Assembly: GCA_002869585.1 (NCBI GenBank)
Contig: PKUO01000105.1
Span: 1 to 64,000 of the forward strand
Reading direction: 5' to 3'
Origin: Sedimenticola sp.
GTDB taxonomy: Bacteria; Pseudomonadota; Gammaproteobacteria; Chromatiales; Chromatiaceae
DNA length: 64,000 nt
Below, one piece after another: positions 1-7,370 of this stretch (its first letter is position 1; each line of letters begins with the position of its first letter). The notes beneath the pieces were generated by a model, which was not told the origin of the DNA, did no database searches, and worked only from the letters and a program-made list of their open reading frames with translations. A program made the position numbers and the translations under genes.

Positions 1-1
1 C

Positions 2-178
2 GGTAAAAAACTGAGCAAGCAGACCCAAGCTCATCGCGTTGACAAGAAAAAGCCACTGCCGGAACTGATCGCGGCATTTGAGTTTCTCGGACAACAACTG
101 GACAGAGAAAAACCGGGATCGGTTGCGGAGTTCTGGGAGTTTGCCAGGGAAAACTGGCAGATAGATAAAATCAGGTGA
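2..178 (+). CDS. gluQ: Glutamyl-Q tRNA(Asp) synthetase, C-terminal end (partial)
   Basis: The last 58 codons of a gene that enters from the left edge; the frame is open from base 2 and stops with TGA at 176-178. It begins with GKKLSKQ, the KMSKS-like signature of GluQ-RS, followed by LIAAFEFLGQQ and a Trp-rich end, as in the C-terminus of E. coli YadB/GluQ. The enzyme attaches glutamate to queuosine in the anticodon of tRNA-Asp. The catalytic Rossmann domain lies outside the window. The gene converges on tRNA-Leu. The call rests on the motif and tail similarity only. Confidence 0.8.
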   Translation, partial: GKKLSKQTQAHRVDKKKPLPELIAAFEFLGQQLDREKPGSVAEFWEFARENWQIDKIR

Positions 179-204
179 AAGAAGCTTCCAACGGGTCAGG
201 CATG

Positions 205-291
205 TGGTGCCCGGGGCCGGAATCGAACCGGCACGGGGTTTCCCCCGAGGGATTTTAAGTCCCTTGCGTCTACCAATTTCGCCACCCGGGC
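205..291 (-). tRNA. tRNA-Leu(UAA)
   Basis: The reverse strand folds as an 87-nt type II tRNA with acceptor stem GCCCGGG/CCCGGGC, encoded CCA (205-207), anticodon loop CTTAAAA giving anticodon UAA, a long variable arm and the GGTTCGATTCC T arm. It is the counterpart of E. coli leuZ, which closes the glyW-cysT-leuZ operon after pgsA. Here a cytochrome gene separates it from tRNA-Cys. Confidence 0.97.
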
Positions 292-572
292 AATGTCGCG
301 ATCTATTTTAAAAACAAATAGTTAATATGAAAACCTGACAAATAGATGCTGGTTGAACCGCGAGGGATTATACACACCATCTGTATTGATGGCGACTCTC
401 TACTATTACAACGATCCTTCTCTCTGAAACCGGGAAAACACCATTGTCAGAGAGTGGGTTTTTATTGGTATGCATCCGTCCAAGCATCCTGCTCAAAATG
501 ACAAAGTTGCGTTTGTGATGAGCCGATCTCAAATCTGACTGCGCAACTTCGCCACTCTTCCGCTAACAGCCT

Positions 573-1028
573 CTAATCTTCCTGAATGGACTGTATGTAA
601 TAGACCAATTCGAGAATTCGTGCGCGTATTTCTCTCTCATGAGTTCCCGGTGGACCTTGATCTATTATTTGGAAACGACTCCCCCATACAGGCATGGGTC
701 GATCGCCATGTCCAGCGACCTCGGTTCTACCATCGATAATCTGAAAAACTCTTAGAAATGGATAACTGCCTGCTTTGATGTCAGGGTACTGACCACCATT
801 GTTCTTAGCCAATTGGGTCAGGTCGGTTGGTTTGATGGTGAGATACTGAGCCATTGGGCCATCCCCTTTTCCGCCAACACCATGACAAGAGAGGCATGAA
901 ATGCGGTATTCATCAGAACCGATCAACTCTTCCTCACCGAAAGCAGCAGTAGAAGCACCCACCAAAACCAGCAAAACAACCAAACTAAAGAGTTTTACAT
1001 AATCATGTAACTTAATGATACTCAACAT
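573..1028 (-). CDS. Small periplasmic c-type cytochrome
   Basis: A 151-residue protein with an N-terminal hydrophobic segment (about 12-23) and a probable signal-peptidase site near residue 30 (ASTAAFG), so the mature protein is periplasmic. The single haem site is CLSCH (C45, C48, H49). A Met in DRPMPVWG (M112) is the likely sixth ligand. This is a one-haem class I cytochrome c, presumably an electron carrier or a detached oxidase/dehydrogenase domain; its partner is unknown. A strong ribosome site (GAGGAG) sits 6 nt before the ATG. It is a lone gene lodged between tRNA-Cys and tRNA-Leu, on the same strand as both. Confidence 0.85.
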   Translation of the reverse strand: MLSIIKLHDYVKLFSLVVLLVLVGASTAAFGEEELIGSDEYRISCLSCHGVGGKGDGPMAQYLTIKPTDLTQLAKNNGGQYPDIKAGSYPFLRVFQIIDGRTEVAGHGDRPMPVWGSRFQIIDQGPPGTHEREIRARILELVYYIQSIQED

Positions 1029-1192
1029 AATTTACTCCTCGTATAGTTGATACTGCTATTTATCCTCCTACACTAAAACTATAGTATATACAGCAATTTT
1101 CTTGTGCTTGTTAATTTTGAATGAGTCCACTAGTTCAGAGATATCCACGAGGAAAAACGTTGAAGAGTAACAATTTGCACGGCTGAAATTCA

Positions 1193-1234
1193 GACAATAA
1201 AAAAGGCGCTGAGAAAAGCGCCTTTTTTATTGTC
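1193..1234. terminator. Bidirectional intrinsic terminator after tRNA-Cys
   Basis: A perfect 17-bp inverted repeat (1193-1209 / 1218-1234) with an 8-nt loop. It has a GGCGC/GCGCC core flanked by A and T runs, so it can terminate on either strand. It lies just downstream of tRNA-Cys on the reverse strand and upstream of the cytochrome gene. Confidence 0.85.
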
Positions 1235-1244
1235 TATAATTCAG

Positions 1245-1318
1245 TGGAGGCTGAGCCCGGAATCGAACCGAGGTCCACGGCTTTGCAGGCCGCTGCATAA
1301 CCACTCTGCCACTCAGCC
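1245..1318 (-). tRNA. tRNA-Cys(GCA)
   Basis: A 74-nt tRNA with encoded CCA (1245-1247), acceptor GGCTGAG/CTCAGCC and anticodon loop CTGCAAA giving GCA. The order tRNA-Gly then tRNA-Cys after pgsA matches E. coli glyW-cysT. Confidence 0.97.
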
Positions 1319-1383
1319 ATGGTCTTACATTTACAGTGGGCTAGTATCCCGTATTGGGCTACTATTTTCCAGATCTACAAGAA

Positions 1384-1413
1384 AAAAACCCCGAGTCTTG
1401 GCCCGGGGTTTTT
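1384..1413. terminator. Intrinsic terminator between tRNA-Gly and tRNA-Cys
   Basis: AAAAACCCCG (1384-1393) pairs with CGGGGTTTTT (1404-1413) around a 10-nt loop, giving a U-tract on either strand. Its place between the two tRNAs suggests either separate transcription of tRNA-Cys or partial read-through. Confidence 0.75.
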
Positions 1414-1420
1414 CAGAAAT

Positions 1421-1496
<76 letters not shown>

Positions 1497-1572
1497 ATCG
1501 CTAGAACGCCGGCTATTGTAATGTCCCATGCAAAAGAGTCAAGGAAAAGATGAAAATAATGGGTCTTTACAG

Positions 1573-2172
1573 CTATTCGTCGTCCGCTGCCTGATCCGAT
1601 TTTTTCGCCTTGTGGTGTTCTCCCATCAAGCTGGGCCAGGCAGCGCGCAGATAGACGGTCATCGACCATAAGGTCAGAATCACGGCGACATAGAGCAGTA
1701 CATAACCGATGGTATAGACCGGAACTCCCCAGAAATCATCGCGTAATATTAACAGGGTAAGCGCGATCATCTGGAAGGCGGTTTTAATTTTGCCGATCAC
1801 CGATACGGCCACCTGCGCCCGCGCACCGAGTTCGGCCATCCATTCGCGCAGGGCCGAGATGGTGATTTCACGCCCGATAATCACGGTTGCGGCAATCGAC
1901 ATCAGCGGTGATGGATCGGTCTCAACCAGCAGGATCAACGCAGCGGCCACCATCAGCTTGTCCGCGACCGGATCAAGAAAGGCGCCCAGTGCCGAGACCT
2001 GTTCCAGTCTGCGCGCCAGATAGCCGTCTAGCCAGTCGGTGATGGCTGCCAGGGTGAACACTATGGCGCAGGTGAGATTGGCGTACTCCCAGGGCAGGTA
2101 GAATATGACAATGAACACGGGAATCAGCAGAATTCGCAGCAGTGTCAGAATGTTCGGTATGTTGTTAAGCAT
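1573..2172 (-). CDS. pgsA: CDP-diacylglycerol-glycerol-3-phosphate 3-phosphatidyltransferase
   Basis: An inner-membrane enzyme that joins CDP-diacylglycerol and glycerol-3-phosphate to make phosphatidylglycerol-phosphate, the committed step to phosphatidylglycerol and cardiolipin. The 199 residues contain the complete CDP-alcohol phosphotransferase motif D-G-x2-A-R-x8-G-x3-D-x3-D (D49, G50, A53, R54, G63, D67, D71) and several hydrophobic helices. Length is normal for the family. It follows uvrC by 8 nt, so the two are probably cotranscribed, as in E. coli uvrY-uvrC-pgsA. The polar Lys-rich C-terminal tail is cytoplasmic in type. Confidence 0.97.
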   Translation of the reverse strand: MLNNIPNILTLLRILLIPVFIVIFYLPWEYANLTCAIVFTLAAITDWLDGYLARRLEQVSALGAFLDPVADKLMVAAALILLVETDPSPLMSIAATVIIGREITISALREWMAELGARAQVAVSVIGKIKTAFQMIALTLLILRDDFWGVPVYTIGYVLLYVAVILTLWSMTVYLRAAWPSLMGEHHKAKKSDQAADDE

Positions 2173-2180
2173 GTCTGATT

Positions 2181-4016
2181 CTATCCTTCTGCATGGAAGG
2201 CCTCATATATCTGCTGCGCCAATAGTGCGCTGATTCCATCGATCCGTGACAGATCCTCGATCCCGGCTCTGGCGATGCCCTGAATACCCCCAAAATGCTT
2301 GAGCAGTTTTTGGCGCCGTTTCGGACCTATGCCCGGCACAGCCTCCAGAGGCGATTGTTTGCGGCTTTTATCGCGACGCTGTCTGTGCCCGGTTATGGCA
2401 AACCGGTGTGATTCGTCGCGGATATGCTGGATCAGGTGAAGCGCCGGTGAATCCGCGGGGAGTATAATGGGCGTCTCCTTCTCTAACAAGAACAACTGCT
2501 CCAGACCGGCCTTCCGGTCCACCCCTTTTGCCACGCCCACCAGCAGCACACCGCCCACGGCAAGCTCCTCGAGCACCTGATGAGCGGCATTGAGCTGCCC
2601 TTTACCACCATCGATGAACAGGATATCCGGCAACACACCCTCGCCCGCCTGAATACGGCTGTAGCGCCTGTTGAGCGCCTGTTGCATGGCGGCATAATCA
2701 TCCCCGCCCTGAATCCCTTCGATATTGAAGCGGCGATAGTCGGATTTCAGCGGTCCTTGCTGATCAAACACCACGCAGGATGCAACCGTCTTCTCCCCAC
2801 CGGTGTGACTGATATCGAAGCACTCCATCCGCGAGGGCGTCTCATCGAGCATCAGCGCGGTCTGCAGCGCCTCGAAACGTTTCTGGATGCCGGCCTTGCT
2901 CGCCAGACGGCTGGAAAGTGCAAGTTCTGCATTGTTGACGGCCATTTTCAGCCATCTGGCGCGCTCGGAACGGACCTGGTTTTTGATACTGATCTGGCGT
3001 TTCTCCTGGCGACTGAACACCTCTTCCAGCAGACGCTGATCATCGGGGCGACAGTTTACGATAATCTCCTGCGGGACGGGTTTGTCCAGGTAGTACTGGG
3101 CCAGGAATGCCGAGAGCACGCTCCTTTCGCCCTCATCTTCCGGGGCTTTGGGGAAAAATGCCTTGTTTCCTAGGTTGCGGCCATTGCGGATGAAAAACAC
3201 CTGCACGCAAGCCGTTGACTCCTTCACAACACAGACGACGATATCCAGATTGCCGCGTTCCCCGCTGACATACTGTCGCTCCTGTACCCGTTGCAGAGTG
3301 GCGATCTGGTCCCGGTAGCGGGCAGCCGTTTCAAACTCCAACACAGCAGATGCGGCTTCCATTTTCGCCACCAGCGAGTTGATTACCTCACTGGTTTTTC
3401 CATCAAGAAACAGCGCGGCATCCTCGACATCGGCAGCATAGTCATCGACGCTCACCAGATCGACACAGGGGGCTGTGCAGCGCTTGATCTGGTACTGCAA
3501 ACAGGGTCTTGAGCGGTTCCTGAAAAAGGCATCCTCGCACTGACGGATCGGGAAGAGTTTCTGCATCAGCTGCAGGGTTTCGCGCATCGAGCCGGCATTG
3601 GGATACGGGCCAAAATAGCGTCCCTTCAGTCTTCGCGGACCACGATGAAAGGCAAGCCGGGGAAAATCTTCATCAGAAAGAAAGATATAGGGGTAGCTTT
3701 TGTCATCCCGCAACAGCACATTATAACGAGGTTTCAGGGATTTGATCAGGTTGTTTTCCAGAATCAGCGCTTCGGCCTCTGTGTGCGTCACAGTGACCTC
3801 GATTGTATTGATTTTGGACACCATCAGCTGAATGCGGCGATTCAGAGAGCGGGAAAAATAGCTGCTGACCCGCCGTTTCAGATCACGGGCCTTGCCGACA
3901 TAGAGAATATTTCCTTCCTCATCCAGCATCCGGTAGACACCGGGAAGGTTGGTCAGTGTTTTGAGGAAGGCTTTATGATCGAATGTGCTGTAAGTCGATG
4001 ATTCGGCAGACATCAA
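2181..4016 (-). CDS. uvrC: UvrABC excinuclease subunit C
   Basis: Makes both incisions in nucleotide excision repair after UvrB loads at a lesion. The 611 residues show the GIY-YIG nuclease domain (GVYRM at 26-30, then ILYVGKARDLKRRV), a UVR domain that binds UvrB (about 205-240, VAKMEAAS...ETAARYRDQI), an RNase H-like second nuclease domain (ECFDISHTGG and DGGKGQLNAA) and C-terminal helix-hairpin-helix repeats (VPGIGPKRRQKLLKHFGG). Full length. Two adjacent Met codons begin the frame; the second is equally possible. It follows the glycosylase gene by 4 nt and precedes pgsA by 8 nt. Confidence 0.98.
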   Translation of the reverse strand: MMSAESSTYSTFDHKAFLKTLTNLPGVYRMLDEEGNILYVGKARDLKRRVSSYFSRSLNRRIQLMVSKINTIEVTVTHTEAEALILENNLIKSLKPRYNVLLRDDKSYPYIFLSDEDFPRLAFHRGPRRLKGRYFGPYPNAGSMRETLQLMQKLFPIRQCEDAFFRNRSRPCLQYQIKRCTAPCVDLVSVDDYAADVEDAALFLDGKTSEVINSLVAKMEAASAVLEFETAARYRDQIATLQRVQERQYVSGERGNLDIVVCVVKESTACVQVFFIRNGRNLGNKAFFPKAPEDEGERSVLSAFLAQYYLDKPVPQEIIVNCRPDDQRLLEEVFSRQEKRQISIKNQVRSERARWLKMAVNNAELALSSRLASKAGIQKRFEALQTALMLDETPSRMECFDISHTGGEKTVASCVVFDQQGPLKSDYRRFNIEGIQGGDDYAAMQQALNRRYSRIQAGEGVLPDILFIDGGKGQLNAAHQVLEELAVGGVLLVGVAKGVDRKAGLEQLFLLEKETPIILPADSPALHLIQHIRDESHRFAITGHRQRRDKSRKQSPLEAVPGIGPKRRQKLLKHFGGIQGIARAGIEDLSRIDGISALLAQQIYEAFHAEG

Positions 4017-4020
4017 TCCA

Positions 4021-4650
4021 TTATACGCCGTCTATCAGGCTGCGTGCGCGTTCGAACACCTGATGGAACATGGCCTCGGTCAGACGCCGGGTCTGGGTGT
4101 TGTAGCGACTGCAGTGGTAGGAATCCAGCAACTGTAATCCCCGGGGGAGTTGGTGCAGATTATTGTGCCCGAATTTGTAATCGGACTGCTTCAGAGACAG
4201 GGCTTTTACTACCGCATTATGTGCAATCGAGCCCAGAACAACGACAACAGAATTATCATGTAAATCATTAATTTCACATGATAAGTATTTGTTACAACTG
4301 TTTATTTCACTACCCACCGGTTTATTCTGCGGCGGCAGACACTTGACTGCATTGGTGATCCGACAGTTGATCAGGCGAAGGTTATCATCCGCTGCTGTCG
4401 ATTCCGGCTGGTTGCTGAAACCGTACTTATACAAGGTTTCGTAAAGCAGGATTCCGGCAAAATCGCCTGTGAACGGACGTCCGCTGGCATTTGCACCGTG
4501 CATGCCCGGTGCAAGCCCGACAATCAGAACACGGGCCTTTTCATCCCCAAAGGGTGCAACCGGCCTGGCGTGATAGTTCGGGTACTGCTGCTTTACCTGA
4601 TCAAGAAACTCGGCAAGACGCGGGCATTGTCGACAGTCGATATCAAACAC
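4021..4650 (-). CDS. Family-5 (UDGb-like) uracil-DNA glycosylase
   Basis: Probably removes uracil or other deaminated bases from DNA. The 209 residues carry the family-5 substrate motif GLAPGMHGAN (45-54) followed by GRPFTGDFAG. The C-terminal motif is SYHCSRYNTQTRRL, where most relatives have SYHPS, so a Cys (C180) replaces Pro. Cys residues at 6, 9, 104 and 119 could hold the [4Fe-4S] cluster typical of families 4 and 5. The gene lies between the GacA-type regulator and uvrC with 7-nt and 4-nt gaps, so a base-excision enzyme shares the uvrC transcript. The exact base preference cannot be read from sequence. Confidence 0.85.
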   Translation of the reverse strand: MFDIDCRQCPRLAEFLDQVKQQYPNYHARPVAPFGDEKARVLIVGLAPGMHGANASGRPFTGDFAGILLYETLYKYGFSNQPESTAADDNLRLINCRITNAVKCLPPQNKPVGSEINSCNKYLSCEINDLHDNSVVVVLGSIAHNAVVKALSLKQSDYKFGHNNLHQLPRGLQLLDSYHCSRYNTQTRRLTEAMFHQVFERARSLIDGV

Positions 4651-4657
4651 GGGGTGT

Positions 4658-5302
4658 TCAGCCGTTATTCTCGATCAGGCCGTAACGCAGGACCAGATGA
4701 GTCAGTTCAACATCGGTTTCGACACCCAGTTTTTCGTATAGTCGGTGACGATAGGTGCTAACGGTCTTTGGACTCAGGCAGAGCGCATCGGAAATGGCCT
4801 GGGTTTTCTGCCCCTGGGTGACCATCAGCAAAACCTGCATCTCCCGCTGTGAGAGGTCGTTGAAAGGCGAATCGGTATCAATGCCATTCAGTCTCGCCAG
4901 GGTGATTTTCTGGGATACGCTGCTGGCCACATAAGGTTTGCCGCTGGCAACCACCCTCATCGCCTGCAACAGTTCATGTTCCGAAGCGCCCTTGTTGATA
5001 TAGCCCAACGCCCCGGCATCGCGCAGTTGCTCGGGAAATGGCGTATCAGAATGGACGGTGACAGCGATGATGTGAACATGGGGAAGCAGGCGACGGATTT
5101 TTCGTGTCGCTTCGATACCGCCGATACCCGGCATATTCACATCCATCAGAATAATATCGGGTTTGAGTTGCGTGGCTACCTCTACGGCTTGTTCACCACT
5201 GGTGGCCTCACCGACAACTTCGAATCCATCCGCACCCAGCAGGAGATACTTGAAGCCGGTTCTGACTAGATCGTGATCGTCTACAATCAGTACCCTGATC
5301 AT
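4658..5302 (-). CDS. uvrY: GacA/UvrY-family response regulator
   Basis: A two-component response regulator of 214 residues: receiver domain (about 1-120; acidic pocket D8/D9, phospho-acceptor D54 in LMDVNMPG, conserved K in INKG) and a LuxR-type helix-turn-helix (about 145-205, LSQREMQVLLM...LSPKTVSTYRHRLYEKLGV). The match to GacA/UvrY runs the whole length, and the uvrY-uvrC order supports it. In gammaproteobacteria this regulator, driven by the BarA/GacS sensor, turns on Csr/Rsm small RNAs. No cognate kinase or recognisable Rsm RNA is in the window. Confidence 0.95.
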   Translation of the reverse strand: MIRVLIVDDHDLVRTGFKYLLLGADGFEVVGEATSGEQAVEVATQLKPDIILMDVNMPGIGGIEATRKIRRLLPHVHIIAVTVHSDTPFPEQLRDAGALGYINKGASEHELLQAMRVVASGKPYVASSVSQKITLARLNGIDTDSPFNDLSQREMQVLLMVTQGQKTQAISDALCLSPKTVSTYRHRLYEKLGVETDVELTHLVLRYGLIENNG

Positions 5303-5409
5303 TAATTCTCTAGATCCTCACAGATACTTTTTGCCACCCTGGATGCTGCAAAAAATGCTAGTTTCTGATTTAAATAACAGAGATAACTATCTAATTTTAG
5401 ATAGAAAAA

Positions 5410-5500
5410 TGGCGGAGAGGCAGGGATTCGAACCCTGGGAGGGCTACAAACCCTCAACGGTTTTCAAGACCGCCGCTTTCAACCGCTCAGCCACCTCTCC
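5410..5500 (-). tRNA. tRNA-Ser(UGA)
   Basis: A 91-nt type II tRNA with encoded CCA (5410-5412), discriminator G, acceptor GGAGAGG/CCTCTCC, anticodon loop CTTGAAA giving anticodon UGA and a long variable arm. It stands alone upstream of uvrY. Confidence 0.97.
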
Positions 5501-5695
5501 GTATTGAGACGCGAAGAATACCCGATAGTGACGATTTGCGCCAGTATTTCAGATGTAAAAACCCGCGGCCTTTCTGATCTTGATTTGTTGCACTTTTTCC
5601 CCATTTAAGTATCCTGATGAACAAATTCGCCGAAAGACAGTCTTACATTAAACAGTGGCAAATCATCCTATAAAAAATCAGGAGAGAGAGAACGC

Positions 5696-6367
5696 ATGAA
5701 TCGTCTTGACTATTCAGTTGCACGCCCCGCCGAAAGCGGTCTGGCGGTTAATAAAGTCATCAAAAACACCTATATGCTGTTATCCATGACACTGCTGTTC
5801 AGTGCCTTGACAGCGGCTGTGTCGGTTGTTGTCCAGATGCCCCCCATGACCCATCTGCTGAGTCTGGGTGGCGCTATACTGCTGATGTGGTTTGTTCTGC
5901 CCCGCACCGCCAACTCCTCCACTGGACTGTGGGTGGTGTTCGCCATTACCGGCCTGCTGGGCTTTGGTCTTGGCCCCATGCTGTCCTACTATCTGAACAT
6001 GCCAAACGGCCCGCAGATCGTTGCCACGGCCCTTGGCGGCACAGGCATCATCTTCATGGGTATTTCAGGCTATGCCCTGACCACCCGGAAGGATTTCAGC
6101 TTCATGGGCGGTTTTCTGGTTGCAGGCCTGCTGGTTGTGCTGGTTGTGATGCTGGCGAACATCTTCCTTTCCATGCCGGCCCTGTCGCTGGCGCTGTCAG
6201 CCGCAGTGATCATGCTGATGAGCGGTTTCATACTCTATGACACCAGCCGTATGATCCACGGTGGAGAGAACAACTACATCCTGATGACCATCAGTCTGTA
6301 CATGAGCATTTACAACATATTCGTTCACCTGCTGCATCTGCTCGGCGCCCTCTCTGGCGACGATTAA
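5696..6367 (+). CDS. BAX inhibitor-1 / YccA family membrane protein
   Basis: An integral inner-membrane protein of 223 residues with a short polar N-terminus and about seven hydrophobic segments from residue 25 to the end, and the family's terminal pattern (ILYDTSRMIHGGENNYILMTISLYMSIYNIFVHLL). The Asp pair in the last helices is the pH-sensing feature of the BI-1 fold. YccA in E. coli interacts with the FtsH protease; a similar role here is inference. GGAGAGAGAG precedes the ATG by a few nt. A terminator follows at 6391-6418. Confidence 0.92.
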   Translation: MNRLDYSVARPAESGLAVNKVIKNTYMLLSMTLLFSALTAAVSVVVQMPPMTHLLSLGGAILLMWFVLPRTANSSTGLWVVFAITGLLGFGLGPMLSYYLNMPNGPQIVATALGGTGIIFMGISGYALTTRKDFSFMGGFLVAGLLVVLVVMLANIFLSMPALSLALSAAVIMLMSGFILYDTSRMIHGGENNYILMTISLYMSIYNIFVHLLHLLGALSGDD

Positions 6368-6390
6368 ATAAGAAGTGGGTTAGACGTCAT

Positions 6391-6418
6391 CAAAACCCCG
6401 GTTAATTCCGGGGTTTTG
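6391..6418. terminator. Intrinsic terminator after the BI-1 gene
   Basis: CAAAACCCCGG (6391-6401) pairs with CCGGGGTTTTG (6408-6418) with a 6-nt AT loop and T-runs on both strands. It lies between the BI-1 gene and the 60-residue gene at 6440. Confidence 0.8.
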
Positions 6419-6439
6419 TGTTTTAAGGGGTGATATTTT

Positions 6440-6622
6440 ATGGATTGGATGAAAATTGGCTGGGCATTGTTGCTGGTGTTGATGATTCTGGCTCTTCTGC
6501 CCCGCGCCAAGGCAATGATGACCGATAGCCCCAAGGCGCAACCGGGCGACTGGAATGCTGTACTGTTGCCGATTCTGGGCGTGGTCGCCTTTGTGATGCT
6601 GCTCATCACCCTGGTACGTTAG
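6440..6622 (+). CDS. Small membrane protein, function unknown
   Basis: Sixty residues with a hydrophobic helix at about 6-20, a positively charged loop and short polar stretch (PRAKAMMTDSPKAQPGDW), and a second hydrophobic helix at about 40-58, so a two-pass membrane hairpin. AAGGGGTG lies 8-15 nt before the ATG. Same strand as the BI-1 gene, but a terminator stands between them. I recognise no domain. Good start signals and topology argue that it is real. Confidence 0.7.
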   Translation: MDWMKIGWALLLVLMILALLPRAKAMMTDSPKAQPGDWNAVLLPILGVVAFVMLLITLVR

Positions 6623-6775
6623 GGTCTGTTTAGCACCATGCAACCGATACCACCCGGGGGGGGCAGACATTAATTTTTCATGGATGTGAAACAGTCGCTG
6701 TTATTTCCTCCACCCCTACTCAAGGTTATGGATAATAAGGGTCAGGGGGAATTTGCATAGCAAGGGGGGGTAAAA

Positions 6776-7225
6776 ATGGATATATTTATACGGAACCTTC
6801 CTGAGTCGGTAACCCGTCTCGATCTGATCAATTTCATCGAGAAGGGATTGAAACCTCGCTGGAGTCTGTTTGGCTCAAACAACGGGCGAATGCTTAAGTG
6901 CCAGATTTTTGTGGTCACCAATATGCATACCCGGGCCAGTGAATTCCACGCCCTGGCCAAGGTGGAGCCCTCAAGCGCGGCAAACAGCCTGATCGCAAAA
7001 CTCAATGGCAGCCTTCTGAAAGGCAAGCCAATGACGGTACGCAAGTTCATGCGCCGTTCGATTTTACGCAACAGACGACGTCAAAGCTTGGAGATCAAGC
7101 CAGAACGAACTGAAAATCAAAGACGCACTGACCGGCGCAGATCCAATATCCGCATCGATATCCTGCATGCCGGCGCAACGGGAGCCCAGAGCAAGAGCAC
7201 CCGCCGGGAAAAGATGGCAATCTGA
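6776..7225 (+). CDS. RRM-type RNA-binding protein with basic tail
   Basis: A protein of 149 residues. The N-terminal 90 residues read as an RNA-recognition motif: RNP2-like IFIRNLP at 3-9, the alpha-1 helix DLINFIEKGL, a degenerate RNP1 strand (CQIFVVTNM), helix 2 SAANSLIAKLNGSLLKG and strand 4 PMTVRKF. The remaining 60 residues are rich in Arg/Lys (RRSILRNRRRQS, RRTDRRRS), suited to unspecific RNA contact. The target is unknown. A G-rich site lies just before the ATG. The gene is monocistronic in appearance. Confidence 0.75.
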   Translation: MDIFIRNLPESVTRLDLINFIEKGLKPRWSLFGSNNGRMLKCQIFVVTNMHTRASEFHALAKVEPSSAANSLIAKLNGSLLKGKPMTVRKFMRRSILRNRRRQSLEIKPERTENQRRTDRRRSNIRIDILHAGATGAQSKSTRREKMAI

Positions 7226-7370
7226 CCCCTGAGCAGTCCCGCTTTCACTGGTCCACATCCACTGTAAACACAGACCATTTCTGCAACTTCGCGTTAAGTT
7301 TTCTCCCTTATTGCCGCTATAAGACCGTGTCTGTCTATCGATTGGCAGAACACTTATATGGAGAAGCTAT

